From CALJXB01 sp965225935 (GTDB lineage Bacteria > Pseudomonadota > Alphaproteobacteria > Kiloniellales > JAKSDN01), in NCBI GenBank assembly GCA_965225935.1, contig CBDDCC010000024.1:761357-825356 (forward strand): a stretch of 64,000 nt of DNA, written 5' to 3'. Under the pieces are notes generated by a model, which was not told the DNA's origin, searched no databases, and saw only the letters and a list, made by a program, of their open reading frames with translations. The position numbers were made by a program, and so were the translations under genes. The stretch's first letter is position 1. Every line of letters starts with the position of its first letter. Below are positions 27,505 through 36,700 of this stretch, piece by piece.

Positions 27505-27906
27505 ATGAGCCTCAAACTGAACAATTGCGAGGCGTTCCTGACGGATCTCGAGGAAGTTCATGCCCTGGTCGAACAGCGCGACGGGGTCCAATCGGTAGAA
27601 TGGAAGTCCGACCTGGTCTTTTACATGAGCGATGTTGCGGAGGATCTGCGCGGCTACGGTTTGAGACCCGCCGGGACCATGACGACACCGTCCGGAGCGC
27701 GGGTGCTCGGCTTCACCGAAGACTGGGAGCCGGACGGACAGGCGGCGCCGAAGGTCGTAGTGTGCTTCGTGGTGAATGCCGAAAACATCCTACACGCCGA
27801 TTCGCTGGTGCTGACGGGGCTCTATCACCCGGACCTGGACAACGGGAAGATGGGCGTCGTGCGCTTCGCAGAGGCGCGGGCCGCGAACTGCGCCGCGCTG
27901 GCGTGA
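27505..27906 (+). CDS. Uncharacterised protein, first gene of an XRE operon (133 aa)
   Basis: An acidic soluble protein with alternating beta strands (SVEWKSDLVFYMSDV, ARVLGFTEDWEPD, KVVVCFVVNAENI) and a short helical start LNNCEAFLTDLEEVHALVEQRDG. No known domain recognised. Neither a signal peptide nor a Shine-Dalgarno is seen before ATG 27505, consistent with a leaderless message; TTG 27493 is an in-frame alternative. It is followed after 61 bp by the XRE gene. It could be the effector of a toxin-antitoxin-like unit, which is inference. Confidence 0.65.
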   Translation: MSLKLNNCEAFLTDLEEVHALVEQRDGVQSVEWKSDLVFYMSDVAEDLRGYGLRPAGTMTTPSGARVLGFTEDWEPDGQAAPKVVVCFVVNAENILHADSLVLTGLYHPDLDNGKMGVVRFAEARAANCAALA

Positions 27907-27967
27907 TCAGGGTTCTGCGCAGAAACCCGAGTCCCGGGTGGAGACGCCCCTTTGGGAACGCGATGAC

Positions 27968-28483
27968 ATGACCGAGAGAATGAGCGACAGTCTGCGCGCC
28001 TATCTCCTCAAGGATGAGGCGCATCGCACGGCCTTCCGCAGGTCGGAATGGCTGAGCCAGATTCGCGGCGCCCTGCGGCGGCTCCGCAAGGCGCGCGGCT
28101 TCGACCAAAAGGCAGTGGCAGAGCTGCTCGGACGCAATCAGAGCGAAGTGTCTCGGCTGGAAAGCGGCCTAGGCAGCCATACGACCATTGGCCGGATCAA
28201 GGATTTCGTCGACGTCTGCGATGGCCGGATGGCGATGAAGGTCTGGGACTGCGAGGGCAACCTGGTGCTCGATCAGACGGAGTCGACGGCGAGCCTGGAG
28301 GCGGAGGTCGCGGCGGCGGCGGAAGACTTGAAACTGAGTGCCTTGCGAAAGGTCCTGGTGGCGCACGAGATCCCGGACCCGGAGCAGGAAGCGATCGTTC
28401 ACGAGTACCAGGACGCGGCTGAGGCGGAGGAAGCCGCCGAGGAGAGTACGGCGGACGTCGAGCAGAAGATGGCGGAAACGTGA
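27968..28483 (+). CDS. XRE-family DNA-binding protein with acidic tail (171 aa)
   Basis: Residues about 30-85 form an XRE helix-turn-helix (RKARGFDQKAVAELLGRNQSEVSRLESG). A small domain (MKVWDCEGNLVLDQTES) and an acidic, Ala/Glu-rich helical tail (about 135-171) follow. Antitoxins and phage-type repressors share this layout. It sits between an unknown protein and a small membrane protein, overlapping the latter by four bases. Autoregulation at the upstream dyad is likely. ATG 27968 is chosen; a GTG lies 30 bases upstream in frame. Confidence 0.8.
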   Translation: MTERMSDSLRAYLLKDEAHRTAFRRSEWLSQIRGALRRLRKARGFDQKAVAELLGRNQSEVSRLESGLGSHTTIGRIKDFVDVCDGRMAMKVWDCEGNLVLDQTESTASLEAEVAAAAEDLKLSALRKVLVAHEIPDPEQEAIVHEYQDAAEAEEAAEESTADVEQKMAET

Positions 28484-28869
28484 GCCTCGCCAAGCGGAGA
28501 GCTTTTCGTTTCTGGAGCTGCGCACCCTGTCTCGTCGTTCTGGTGGTCGGCGCCAGTTTTCTTGCATCCTGGAGTCTCAGCGGCCTGGCTTGGGTGGTGC
28601 GCCAGCACGACGTGATCGCCTACCTTGGCACCATTGTCCTGCTGACCCCGACGGTCTCGGCCGAGTTGCTGAAGTTCAGAATCGCCCGCCAGCGCGACAA
28701 ACGGCAGAGACTCTCGGCCGGCGCCAGTGCCGATTTAGTGCAAATCGCCGACGACTACATCGCGGAGCTGGAGGCAAAACTGCCGACCTTCGACACCCGC
28801 GCGGGCGGCCTCTATGCGGTTGGGATGGTGCTGGTTTCCCTGGGCTTCGGCCTCAAGGCCTTCGAGTAG
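28480..28869 (+). CDS. Small membrane protein coupled to XRE gene (129 aa)
   Basis: GTG 28480 overlaps the XRE stop (GTGA), so the pair is translationally coupled. Two clear membrane helices (CLVVLVVGASFLASWSL, and AYLGTIVLLTPTVSAELL) and a third near the C-terminus (YAVGMVLVSLGFGLKAF) flank a charged coiled-coil loop (FRIARQRDKRQRL to DDYIAELEAKLP). No recognised family. Size and topology would suit a membrane effector or holin-like protein, but there is no direct evidence of function. Confidence 0.68.
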   Translation: MSLAKRRAFRFWSCAPCLVVLVVGASFLASWSLSGLAWVVRQHDVIAYLGTIVLLTPTVSAELLKFRIARQRDKRQRLSAGASADLVQIADDYIAELEAKLPTFDTRAGGLYAVGMVLVSLGFGLKAFE

Positions 28870-28887
28870 CGCACCGCCGGGCCGGTC

Positions 28888-29724
28888 TTAGGCAATGGTC
28901 GTGGCGGCGGCCTCTGCGGTCCCGGTGTCGAAGAGATCGAGTCGGGCAAAACCCTGGGCCGCAAAGCAGGCTCGGTAGCGGGCGTCCGGCGGTCCGCCGC
29001 CCGTGACCACGGCGAGGCGTTTGCTCTCGCCCCCGCAGAGGCTCGGCTTTCCTAGCAGGTCCGTGACGCGCCGGGCGATGGCCGCGCCGGAATCGATCCA
29101 GCTCAAGGGCCGGGGCGCGGCTTTCGCCAGCTCGGCGCGCAGCAGCGGGAAATGGGTGCAGGCCAGCACCACCGTGTCCATTTCGCCGCCGCCCGGGACG
29201 GAGAGGAGGGGCGCGATTGCCTTCCGGACCGAGTCCGGCGGGACCGTCCCGCCCAGCAGCTTGGCTTCGGCCAGCTCCACCAGGGCCGCGGAGCCGAAGC
29301 GCAGGATCCGGCAGTCGGCCGCGAACTCGGCGATGAGGGCGTCGGTGTAGGCCCGCTTCACGGTGGCGGGCGTGCCCAGGAGGCCGATGGCGCGGCTGCG
29401 GCTCAGGGCGGCGGCGGGCTTGATGGCGGGAACGGTGCCCACGACCGGGACCGAGAGGGCCGCGCGGACGGCGGGCAGGGCAAGGGTGCTCGCCGTGTTG
29501 CAGGCGATCACCACCAAGTCCGGTGCGTAGCGCCCGGCCAGAGCGGACAGCAGCGGCGGCAGCCGCTCGTCCAGGTAGCCCGCGTCCTTGGTGCCGTAGG
29601 GGAAGCCGGCGCAGTCGGCCACATAGACGTAGTCCGCGCCCGGCAGGCGCACGGCCGTGTCGCGAAAGACGCTGAGGCCGCCCAGGCCGGAATCGAAGAT
29701 CAGGATGCGCGCGCCGCTCGGCAG
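28888..29724 (-). CDS. murI: Glutamate racemase (start codon unclear)
   Basis: Converts L- to D-glutamate for peptidoglycan. All family motifs are present: ILIFDSGLGGLS (catalytic Asp region), AGFPYG, the first catalytic Cys in VVIACNTAST, the second in VVLACTHFPLL. The odd point is the start. The conserved N-terminus is coded, but no ATG, GTG or TTG lies in frame before it. The first in-frame candidate is CTG 29724. A GTG at 29729 overlaps the cobT stop in the usual way but is out of frame, and would restore the family start if two bases (TT) were absent. GTG 29652 is in frame but would remove the catalytic Asp motif. Confidence 0.88.
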   Translation of the reverse strand: MPSGARILIFDSGLGGLSVFRDTAVRLPGADYVYVADCAGFPYGTKDAGYLDERLPPLLSALAGRYAPDLVVIACNTASTLALPAVRAALSVPVVGTVPAIKPAAALSRSRAIGLLGTPATVKRAYTDALIAEFAADCRILRFGSAALVELAEAKLLGGTVPPDSVRKAIAPLLSVPGGGEMDTVVLACTHFPLLRAELAKAAPRPLSWIDSGAAIARRVTDLLGKPSLCGGESKRLAVVTGGGPPDARYRACFAAQGFARLDLFDTGTAEAAATTIA

Positions 29725-29728
29725 AACA

Positions 29729-31594
29729 CTAGCCCACCGCGCGGCGGCGGCCCGGCATGGCGCCGTCTTCGGTTTCCTCGTCGAACAGCTCGGCCAGCTT
29801 CTCCAGCATCACGCCGCCCAGCTGCTCGGCGTCGATGATGGTGACCGCCCGCCGGTAGTAGCGGGTCACGTCGTGGCCGATGCCGATGGCCGTCAGCTCC
29901 ACCGGCGAGCGGGTCTCGATCAGGCCGATGACCTCGCGCAGGTGGCGCTCCAGGTAGTTGCCGGGATTGACCGAGAGGGTGGAATCGTCGACCGGCGCGC
30001 CGTCGGAGATGACCATGAGGATGCGCCGCTCCTCGGGCCGGGCGAGCAGGCGGCCGTGCGCCCAGATCAGCGCCTCGCCGTCGATGTTCTCCTTGAGGAT
30101 GCCCTCGCGCAGCATCAGGCCCAGGTTCTTGCGGGTTCGCCGCAAGGGCGCGTCCGCCGACTTATAGACGATGTGGCGGAGGTCGTTGAGGCGCCCGGGG
30201 TTGGCCGGCTTGCCGTCGGCGATCCAGCGCTCGCGCGACTGGCCGCCCTTCCACATGCGCGTCGTGAAGCCGAGGATCTCCACCTTGACGCCGCAGCGCT
30301 CCAGGGTGCGCGCCAGGATGTCGGCGCTCATGGCGGCGACCGAGATGGGCCGCCCGCGCATGGAGCCCGAGTTGTCGATCAGGAGCGTCACCACCGTGTC
30401 GCGGAAGGTGGTCTCCTTCTCCTGCTTGAAGGAGAGGGAGTGGCGCGGGTTGGCGACGATGCGGGCGAGGCGGGCGGTGTCCAGCAGGCCCTCGTCCAGG
30501 TTGAATTCCCAGGCCCGGGTCTGCTTGGCCATGAGGCGGCGCTGCAGGCGGTTGGCGAGGCGGGAGATCATGCCCTGCAGGCTCGCCAGCTGCTGGTCCA
30601 GCATGAGGCGCAGGCGCGCCAGCTCGTCGGCGTCGCAGAGCTCCTCGGCCGCCACCACCTCGTCGAACTCGGTCGAGTAGGCGTGATAGGTCTCGCACTG
30701 GAAGTCGCGCAGGTCGTCGAAGCGCGGCGGCCGGTTGGGCCGGGCCGGCTGCTCCTGGTCGGAGTCCGGCAGCATCAGGCCGTCGGCCTCGAGCACGTCG
30801 GTCTCGCCGGTCTCGCCCTCGCCGGAGTCCTGCTGCTCGCCGTCCTGGCTCTCGTCGGCCTCGGCCGAGGCCTCGTCGCCCTCGCCCTGCTCCGCCTCGG
30901 CGTCGGCCCGGCTCTCGTCGTCCTGGCCCTCGCTCTCCTCCTCGCCGAGGGACTCCTCCTCGCTGGTGGGATCGAGATCGAGATGGGTGAGCAGCCGGCG
31001 GACCGCCTCGCAAAAGGCCTCCTGGTCCTCGCAGACCTCGGCGAGCTGGCGCAGGTCGTCGTGGACCCGGGGGTCGATGGAGGTGCGCCAGAGGTCCACC
31101 ATGTTCCTTGCGGCGGGCGGCGGCGGCCGGCCGGTCATGACCTCCCGCGCCATAACCCGCAGCACCTCAGAGAGGGGCGCGTCCTCGCGGCGCTCGAGCT
31201 TGGCGTAGCCGCGCTCGCGGCAGCGCCGGTCCAAGAGCCAGTCCAGGTTCTCGGCGACGCCGGCCATGTTGCGCATGCCGAGGCCCTCGTAGCGCGCCTG
31301 CTCGACCGCGTCGAAGATCTCCCGGGCGAGCGGCTCGAGCGGCTGCTGGCGGCCGTGCAGGCCGCCGTCGTGATGGCGCAGGCGCAGCGCCACCGAATCC
31401 GTGCTGCCACGGACCTGGACCACCTCGTTGGGGTTGAGGTCCCGCGAGGGCGTCTGCACGCGGATCTCCTTGCCGGAGACCCCTTCGGCGCTGGGCGTGA
31501 AGCTGACCGTCACGTCGTCGCGCCCCGAAAGCGCGCGGGTCGTCGCGGAGGTGGCCCGGCGGAAGCGTTCGAGCGGGGATTCGCCCTGGGACAT
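29729..31594 (-). CDS. cobT: Aerobic cobaltochelatase subunit CobT
   Basis: 621 residues; with CobS it forms the AAA+ part that drives cobalt insertion into hydrogenobyrinic diamide by CobN in aerobic B12 synthesis. Seen: conserved N-terminal domain, a very acidic low-complexity middle (about 235-320, EEESLGEEESEGQDDESRAD), and a C-terminal von Willebrand A domain with the MIDAS motif DNSGSMRG. It follows cobS by 17 bp. cobN is not in the window. ATG 31594 (MSQGESPLERFRRAT) is the family start. Confidence 0.94.
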   Translation of the reverse strand: MSQGESPLERFRRATSATTRALSGRDDVTVSFTPSAEGVSGKEIRVQTPSRDLNPNEVVQVRGSTDSVALRLRHHDGGLHGRQQPLEPLAREIFDAVEQARYEGLGMRNMAGVAENLDWLLDRRCRERGYAKLERREDAPLSEVLRVMAREVMTGRPPPPAARNMVDLWRTSIDPRVHDDLRQLAEVCEDQEAFCEAVRRLLTHLDLDPTSEEESLGEEESEGQDDESRADAEAEQGEGDEASAEADESQDGEQQDSGEGETGETDVLEADGLMLPDSDQEQPARPNRPPRFDDLRDFQCETYHAYSTEFDEVVAAEELCDADELARLRLMLDQQLASLQGMISRLANRLQRRLMAKQTRAWEFNLDEGLLDTARLARIVANPRHSLSFKQEKETTFRDTVVTLLIDNSGSMRGRPISVAAMSADILARTLERCGVKVEILGFTTRMWKGGQSRERWIADGKPANPGRLNDLRHIVYKSADAPLRRTRKNLGLMLREGILKENIDGEALIWAHGRLLARPEERRILMVISDGAPVDDSTLSVNPGNYLERHLREVIGLIETRSPVELTAIGIGHDVTRYYRRAVTIIDAEQLGGVMLEKLAELFDEETEDGAMPGRRRAVG

Positions 31595-31611
31595 GGGTAA
31601 CGTCCGGGGGG

Positions 31612-32613
31612 CTAGACCAGGGTGGCCTTGACGCCGGATTCCACCAGTTCGGTGCCGAAACAGCGTTGGTAGTACTCGGCGACCACGGGCCGCTCCATCT
31701 CGTCGCACTTGTTGACGAAGGTGGCGCGGAAGCCGAAGGCGATGTCGCCGAAGATGCGCGCGTTCTCGGCCCAGGTGATGACCGTGCGCGGGCTCATGAC
31801 CGTGGAGATGTCGCCGTTGATGAAGCCGCTGCGGGTGAGGTCCGCCAGCGCCACCATGGCCGAGACGCTCTCGCGGCCCTCGGGGGTGTCGTAGTCCGGA
31901 CACTTCGCCAGGACGATATCCACCTCCTGGTCGTGGGGCAGGTAGTTCAAGGTGGCGACAATGTTCCAGCGGTCCATCTGGGCCTGGTTGATCTGCTGCA
32001 CGCCGTGATAAAGGCCCGTGGTGTCGCCCAGGCCCACCGTGTTGCTGGTGGCGAAGAGGCGGAAGGCCGGATGGGGCCGGATCACCCGGTTCTGGTCGAG
32101 CAGGGTCAGGCGGCTCTCGGCCTCGAGGATGCGCTGGATCACGAACATGACGTCGGGCCGGCCGGCGTCGTACTCGTCGAACACCAGGGAGGTGGCCCGC
32201 TGCAGCGCCCAGGGCAGCAGCCCCTCGCGGAACTCGGTCACCTGCTTGCCGTCCTTGAGGACGATGGCGTCCTTGCCGATCAGGTCGATGCGGCTGATGT
32301 GGCTGTCCAGGTTGATGCGCAGGCAGGGCCAGTTGAGGCGCGCGGCCACCTGCTCGATGTGGGTCGACTTGCCGGTGCCGTGATAGCCCTGGATCAGGAC
32401 CTTCCGGTTGTAGGCGTAGCCGGCCAGGATGGCGAGCGTGGTGTCGTGGTCGAAGCGGTAGGCGTCGTCCACGTCGGGCACGTGCTCGTCGGCCTGGCTG
32501 TAGGCCGGCACCTGCATGTCGCTGTCGAGGCCGAAGGTCTGACGCACCGAAACCGTGATGTCGGGCAGTTCGGACGACGGATCGGCCGCGGCCTTGTCGG
32601 ATTTTTCTGCCAT
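31612..32613 (-). CDS. cobS: Aerobic cobaltochelatase subunit CobS
   Basis: 333 residues, MoxR-type AAA+ ATPase. Walker A GYHGTGKST at about 76-84, Walker B LVFDEYDAGRPDV and sensor segment LFATSNTVG are present, with the characteristic FGLDSDMQVPAYS N-terminus. It is the partner of CobT, encoded 17 bp downstream; the two assemble as stacked rings. The J-domain gene lies 72 bp upstream on the same strand and may be in the operon. Confidence 0.95.
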   Translation of the reverse strand: MAEKSDKAAADPSSELPDITVSVRQTFGLDSDMQVPAYSQADEHVPDVDDAYRFDHDTTLAILAGYAYNRKVLIQGYHGTGKSTHIEQVAARLNWPCLRINLDSHISRIDLIGKDAIVLKDGKQVTEFREGLLPWALQRATSLVFDEYDAGRPDVMFVIQRILEAESRLTLLDQNRVIRPHPAFRLFATSNTVGLGDTTGLYHGVQQINQAQMDRWNIVATLNYLPHDQEVDIVLAKCPDYDTPEGRESVSAMVALADLTRSGFINGDISTVMSPRTVITWAENARIFGDIAFGFRATFVNKCDEMERPVVAEYYQRCFGTELVESGVKATLV

Positions 32614-32685
32614 TGATTTCTCTCTAAAGCGCCCGGACGGCTGCGGAAATTCTCACGCCGCGGGGCGATTTGTCCAGTCGTAGTC

Positions 32686-33249
32686 TTAAGTTTGGCCGTT
32701 TTTCAAGGTCGAATAGGCCTGGTTGACCACCTTGAGGCGCTCTTCGGCCTCGGGATCGCCGCCGTTGGCGTCCGGGTGCAGTTGCTTCACCAGTTTGATG
32801 TAGCGGGCCTTGATCGCGACCGAGTCGGCCGAGGCCTCGAGATCGAGGACGGCGAGTGCCCGTTCCTCCTCGCTCTGGGGCTTGGGCTGTGTCTCGCCCT
32901 TGGGGCCGTCATCGAAGATGTCCGAGAATTCGCGGCGCAGCGCATCCTCGATCCGCTGCTCCTGGGCGCTGGCCGGCCCACCGAAGGGCCAGGAGGGGCG
33001 CTGCCAGACCGTGTCGTTGCGGCGGTGGCGCTCGATCTCCTCCTCGCTCATGCCGGCGTAGTAGTTCCAGGCGGTGTTGTAGGCGCGCACGTGATCGAGG
33101 CAGAACCAGTAGTAGTCGTTCAGCTTGCTGCGCGAGACGGGCGCCCGGTAGACGCCGTCTTCCGGGCAGCCAGGCACCTGGCAGCGCCGCCCCTTCCGGG
33201 CCGGATGCCGGAAGGGCTCGAAGATGGCGTTGGGCGTTGGACGTGCCAT
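32686..33249 (-). CDS. J-domain (DnaJ-like) protein next to cobS
   Basis: 187 residues. The N-terminal part has a possible zinc-like pair (RRCQVPGCPEDG and YWFCLDHVRAYN) and the helical WNYYAGMSEEEIERH. The C-terminal ~60 residues form a J domain with the HPD motif (LVKQLHPDANGGDPEAEERLKVVNQAYSTLK) that stimulates Hsp70 ATPases. This architecture next to cobS is recurrent in Alphaproteobacteria. The client is unknown; a role for cobaltochelatase assembly is only suggested by position. Confidence 0.87.
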   Translation of the reverse strand: MARPTPNAIFEPFRHPARKGRRCQVPGCPEDGVYRAPVSRSKLNDYYWFCLDHVRAYNTAWNYYAGMSEEEIERHRRNDTVWQRPSWPFGGPASAQEQRIEDALRREFSDIFDDGPKGETQPKPQSEEERALAVLDLEASADSVAIKARYIKLVKQLHPDANGGDPEAEERLKVVNQAYSTLKNGQT

Positions 33250-33443
33250 GATACTAGTATGTGTTCGGCCGCTAAGGCTGGCAAGCCGGGCCTGGCGCGG
33301 CCCCGTGCCGCCTGGATCACCCGTTATAGGCGGCAATTCTTAACGCCCGCTGGCCGGGGCCCGCGGGCGGCCTGGAGCGGCCCAGAGGTGGCTTCGGGGC
33401 GCGGCCTCGAGGGGCAGCCCCGGGAGCCGGAGAAGGGGGACCC

Positions 33444-33710
33444 ATGAGCGTGGCCGAGCGGATCGAGGCGAAGCTGAAGGCGGCCTTCCAGCCTGAGCGC
33501 CTGGAGGTGGTCGACGAGTCCCACCGGCACGAGGGCCATTCCGGCTGGCGCGAGGGGGGCGAGACCCACTTTCAGGTAACCCTGGTCTCGGAGGCCTTCA
33601 AGGGGCTCTCGCGCCTGGAGCGCCAGCGGGCGGTCTACGCGGCCCTCTCCGAGGAGATGGCGGGCCCGGTGCACGCCCTCCAGATCAGCGCCCGCGCCCC
33701 CGACGAGTGA
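33444..33710 (+). CDS. BolA-family protein
   Basis: 88 residues with the BolA signature: ERIEAKLKAAFQPERLEVVDES, the conserved His residues in HEGHSGW, then THFQVTLVSEAFKGLSRLERQRAVYAAL. BolA proteins partner with monothiol glutaredoxins in iron-sulfur cluster handling. The glutaredoxin gene usually found near it is not adjacent here. It is divergent from the J-domain gene and convergent with the giant secreted-protein gene. Confidence 0.92.
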   Translation: MSVAERIEAKLKAAFQPERLEVVDESHRHEGHSGWREGGETHFQVTLVSEAFKGLSRLERQRAVYAALSEEMAGPVHALQISARAPDE

Positions 33711-33767
33711 GCCTGCCGGTCCGCCCAGGGCGCTCCCAGCGCTGTCCCGGGCCCATCTGTTGCAGAC

Positions 33768-36700
33768 CTAGAAGTCGATCTGGGTGTCGGCGGCGGTGTC
33801 CGCCGGGCCGGCCTTGAAGGCGATGGTCGGCTGGGTGGCCAGCCAGGCCGGGTCGAACAGCACGAAGGAGGCGTCCTTCACCTTGCCCGCCGCATCGGCG
33901 TTCAGGTGGGAGATGACCACCGGGCCGCAGGCGGCGTACTTGGCATAGGTGCCGGGGGCGCCCTCGGGCCGGGTCATGAGGGGCTCTTTGGAGTCCTCCG
34001 CCATGGCCGTCTGGCCGTAGGCGGCGCCGGGCTTGCCGAACTTCGCGTCGCAGGCCGCGATCTCCTTGTTCATCAGATCCATGTACTCGGCGCCGTAGCC
34101 CTCGTCGTGCTCGTCGGCATCGGGCTGGATCTTGGAGGAGGCCGCCATGACGCAGTTCATATGGGCGGTAGACTGGGCCTGGCGGGCCTGCATCTCCTGC
34201 TGCCGCTTCTGCTGCTGCTCGGCGGGGGAGTACTGCGGCGCCCAGGGGCGGCTCCAGCCCTCCCGCGCGACGACGAGGTCGGCCAGCTCGTGGCAGTTGG
34301 CGCCCGAGGGATCGGCCAGCTCGCCGGGGAAGGCCCAGACCAGGGTGTCCAGGCCCTCGCTCCAGGTCTCCTGGCCGTACTTCTTGCGCAGGCCGTCGGC
34401 GATCTGCGCTGCGGCCGGCTGCTTCTCCGCGAAGTAGAGCCGGCGGCTGATGCCCGCCACCAGCTCCTTGCTGTCGCGGGTCTTCACGGTGAAGAGCGCG
34501 ATGCCCCGGCTGGCGTCCTTGGTCCAGCGCAGCATCCCCTGGCTGAAGGGATGAGCTTCGCGCAGGGAGGCGTTGGCCTGCCCGTCCATGCGCCGTTGGA
34601 CGAGCGCATCCGCGGAGCGACGGTCCATGCCGAGCTGCAGGCCGACGATGTCGGGGCCGTAGGGCGTACGCGCCTTCTGAGCGAGGCAGCCCTGGTAGGC
34701 CTCGTCGTAGAGCGGCATGCCCTCGGAGAGTTGCCAATTGTACTGCACGTAGGAGCGGCACTGGTTTTGACGTTGCTGTTCCTGCATCTGGGCCTGGCGC
34801 TTCTCGCTCTCCACGGCGTACTTCGCCGACTGGAGCTTGTTCCTGCACTGATTCTGAGCCGTGGCATCGGCCATGGTGTCGGCCTCTTGCGAGTCCAACG
34901 CCGTGCAGAGCGCTTCGTAGCAGGTCACGCGGTCCGCGCTGGTGGGCGACGCTTCGCACTTCTGGAAGGCCGCTTCACGTTCCTTCTTTACTGCCTCCGC
35001 GGCGAGCGCTGCTTCCTCAGCCTGCATGGTCTGGTTCTGCTGCTTCTTGGCCTCGGCGACCTGAGCGGCCTCTTTCGAGGAAGCCGCGCTCGGGAAGCTT
35101 TCCGCGCCCAGATTGGCGATCGTCTGGCGGGAGTCGTCGATCACGCGGACGCGCTTCAGTTTCGCGATCAGCGTCGCGCTCTTGGCGCCGGGAACGGCGG
35201 TCGCCCGCTCCGCATCGAACTCCACGATGGCCAAGAACTTGCCGCCCTTGCTCAGAACCTGCTGCGCCTGATCCGAAGACATGGCCAGCCTGGGCATGGT
35301 CAGAACCCGGTCCAATCCGACGGTCCCAAGCCTGGGAACACCCAGCTTCTGATCTACGTGACGCAGGCTGTCCCGCCATCCGTTGAGGGCGCTGGCGTTG
35401 CCTGAATGAGCCATGTTGTGAGGGCGCGCCGGTGGCTTTTCGAGAACCTGTTGCTGCTCCTGAAAGCTGTACTGGTAGACCGACAGGACGGGATCCCCGG
35501 CGTTCAGATAGGTGGTCTTGTAGTGGGGGTTCGACAGCGTCGTTCCCGGTGCCACGTACTCGATGTTCTGGACGGGCTGCAGCAGCTCGCCGTTCTTGAT
35601 TGGCTGGCCGTATTGGGACAGATCGAACACGATCTCTCCGCTGTCGAAGTCGTAGCGGGGCATGGGTAGGGCAGCCAACAGGTAGAAGGACGTCGGCAGG
35701 GTCGCGACCGCATGAGTCAGGTGTTGGCGATAGACCGAGTCCAACTCGCGCGCGGCAAACTCCGGCAGCTTGTTCACGACTTTGTCGCGGCTGAACATGA
35801 ACACGTGCACCTGGTGGCCCGGCGTCAGCCCGTAGAGGGTTTCCCTGTTGAGGAACTCCCAGCTCGCGTAGGGATCCGTGAACACCTGCATCAGGTCGCC
35901 CCTGGCGAACTCGGGCTTGCTGGCCATCAGGCTCTGCCATTCGAGAACCGACACGGGCGCGTTCTTGTTGTGCTGGGCCCCGACCGAGTTCCAGGAATGC
36001 TGCTCTTTGGTGATCTGCCTATGGGTCAGGTTGATCAGAACGTCTTCATTCAAAACCCCGCCGACGTCCCGGATAACAAAAAGGGTGCCGTAGTGCGGCC
36101 AGAGGGGCGAGCGAGACACTGTCTCGGCCTGCGCGACCTGATCGCTCTTGGGCTTGGCGCGGGGATATTCGTGGATCAGTTTGTTCAAGTCTCCGTCCGC
36201 GTAGAGGGCGGCGCCGAGCGCCTCGACCTGGATCTGCTCCTGCGATCCCGACATGGTGAAGCCATTGATTGCGACGGGAACGGCCAGGAAGGCGTTCCGG
36301 TTCTTGAGGATTGCCAGCAGGGCCTCTGCCTGTTGTGCAGGAAGCGGAAGGAACTCGGGGATCTTTACATTCCCTTTGCCGTAGCTGCCTAGGCTGACGG
36401 AACCCTTGTGGCCGCTCGGCGAGTTGATCGGGAAGCCCTGGCGCTGCTCGTCGTATTGCCCCAGGTGGACCCGAAAGACGTGCAGGTACTCGAACGGCAG
36501 CCTCGGCCCCTTTTTCGCCAGCGCGTCGACATATCTAGCGGTGAAGGCGTCGTGGGTCGGCTTGCGCTGGATCTCGTTGGCGCCGAAGCCAGAGTATCCT
36601 TGGCAGCCGAGGATGCCATTGCAAGGCAGGAACTCCTTCCTTGTTTCGTCCGTCAGGTGCGCCCTTGCGAAGTTTTCCGCGGTGCTCAGCGTATAGAGCA

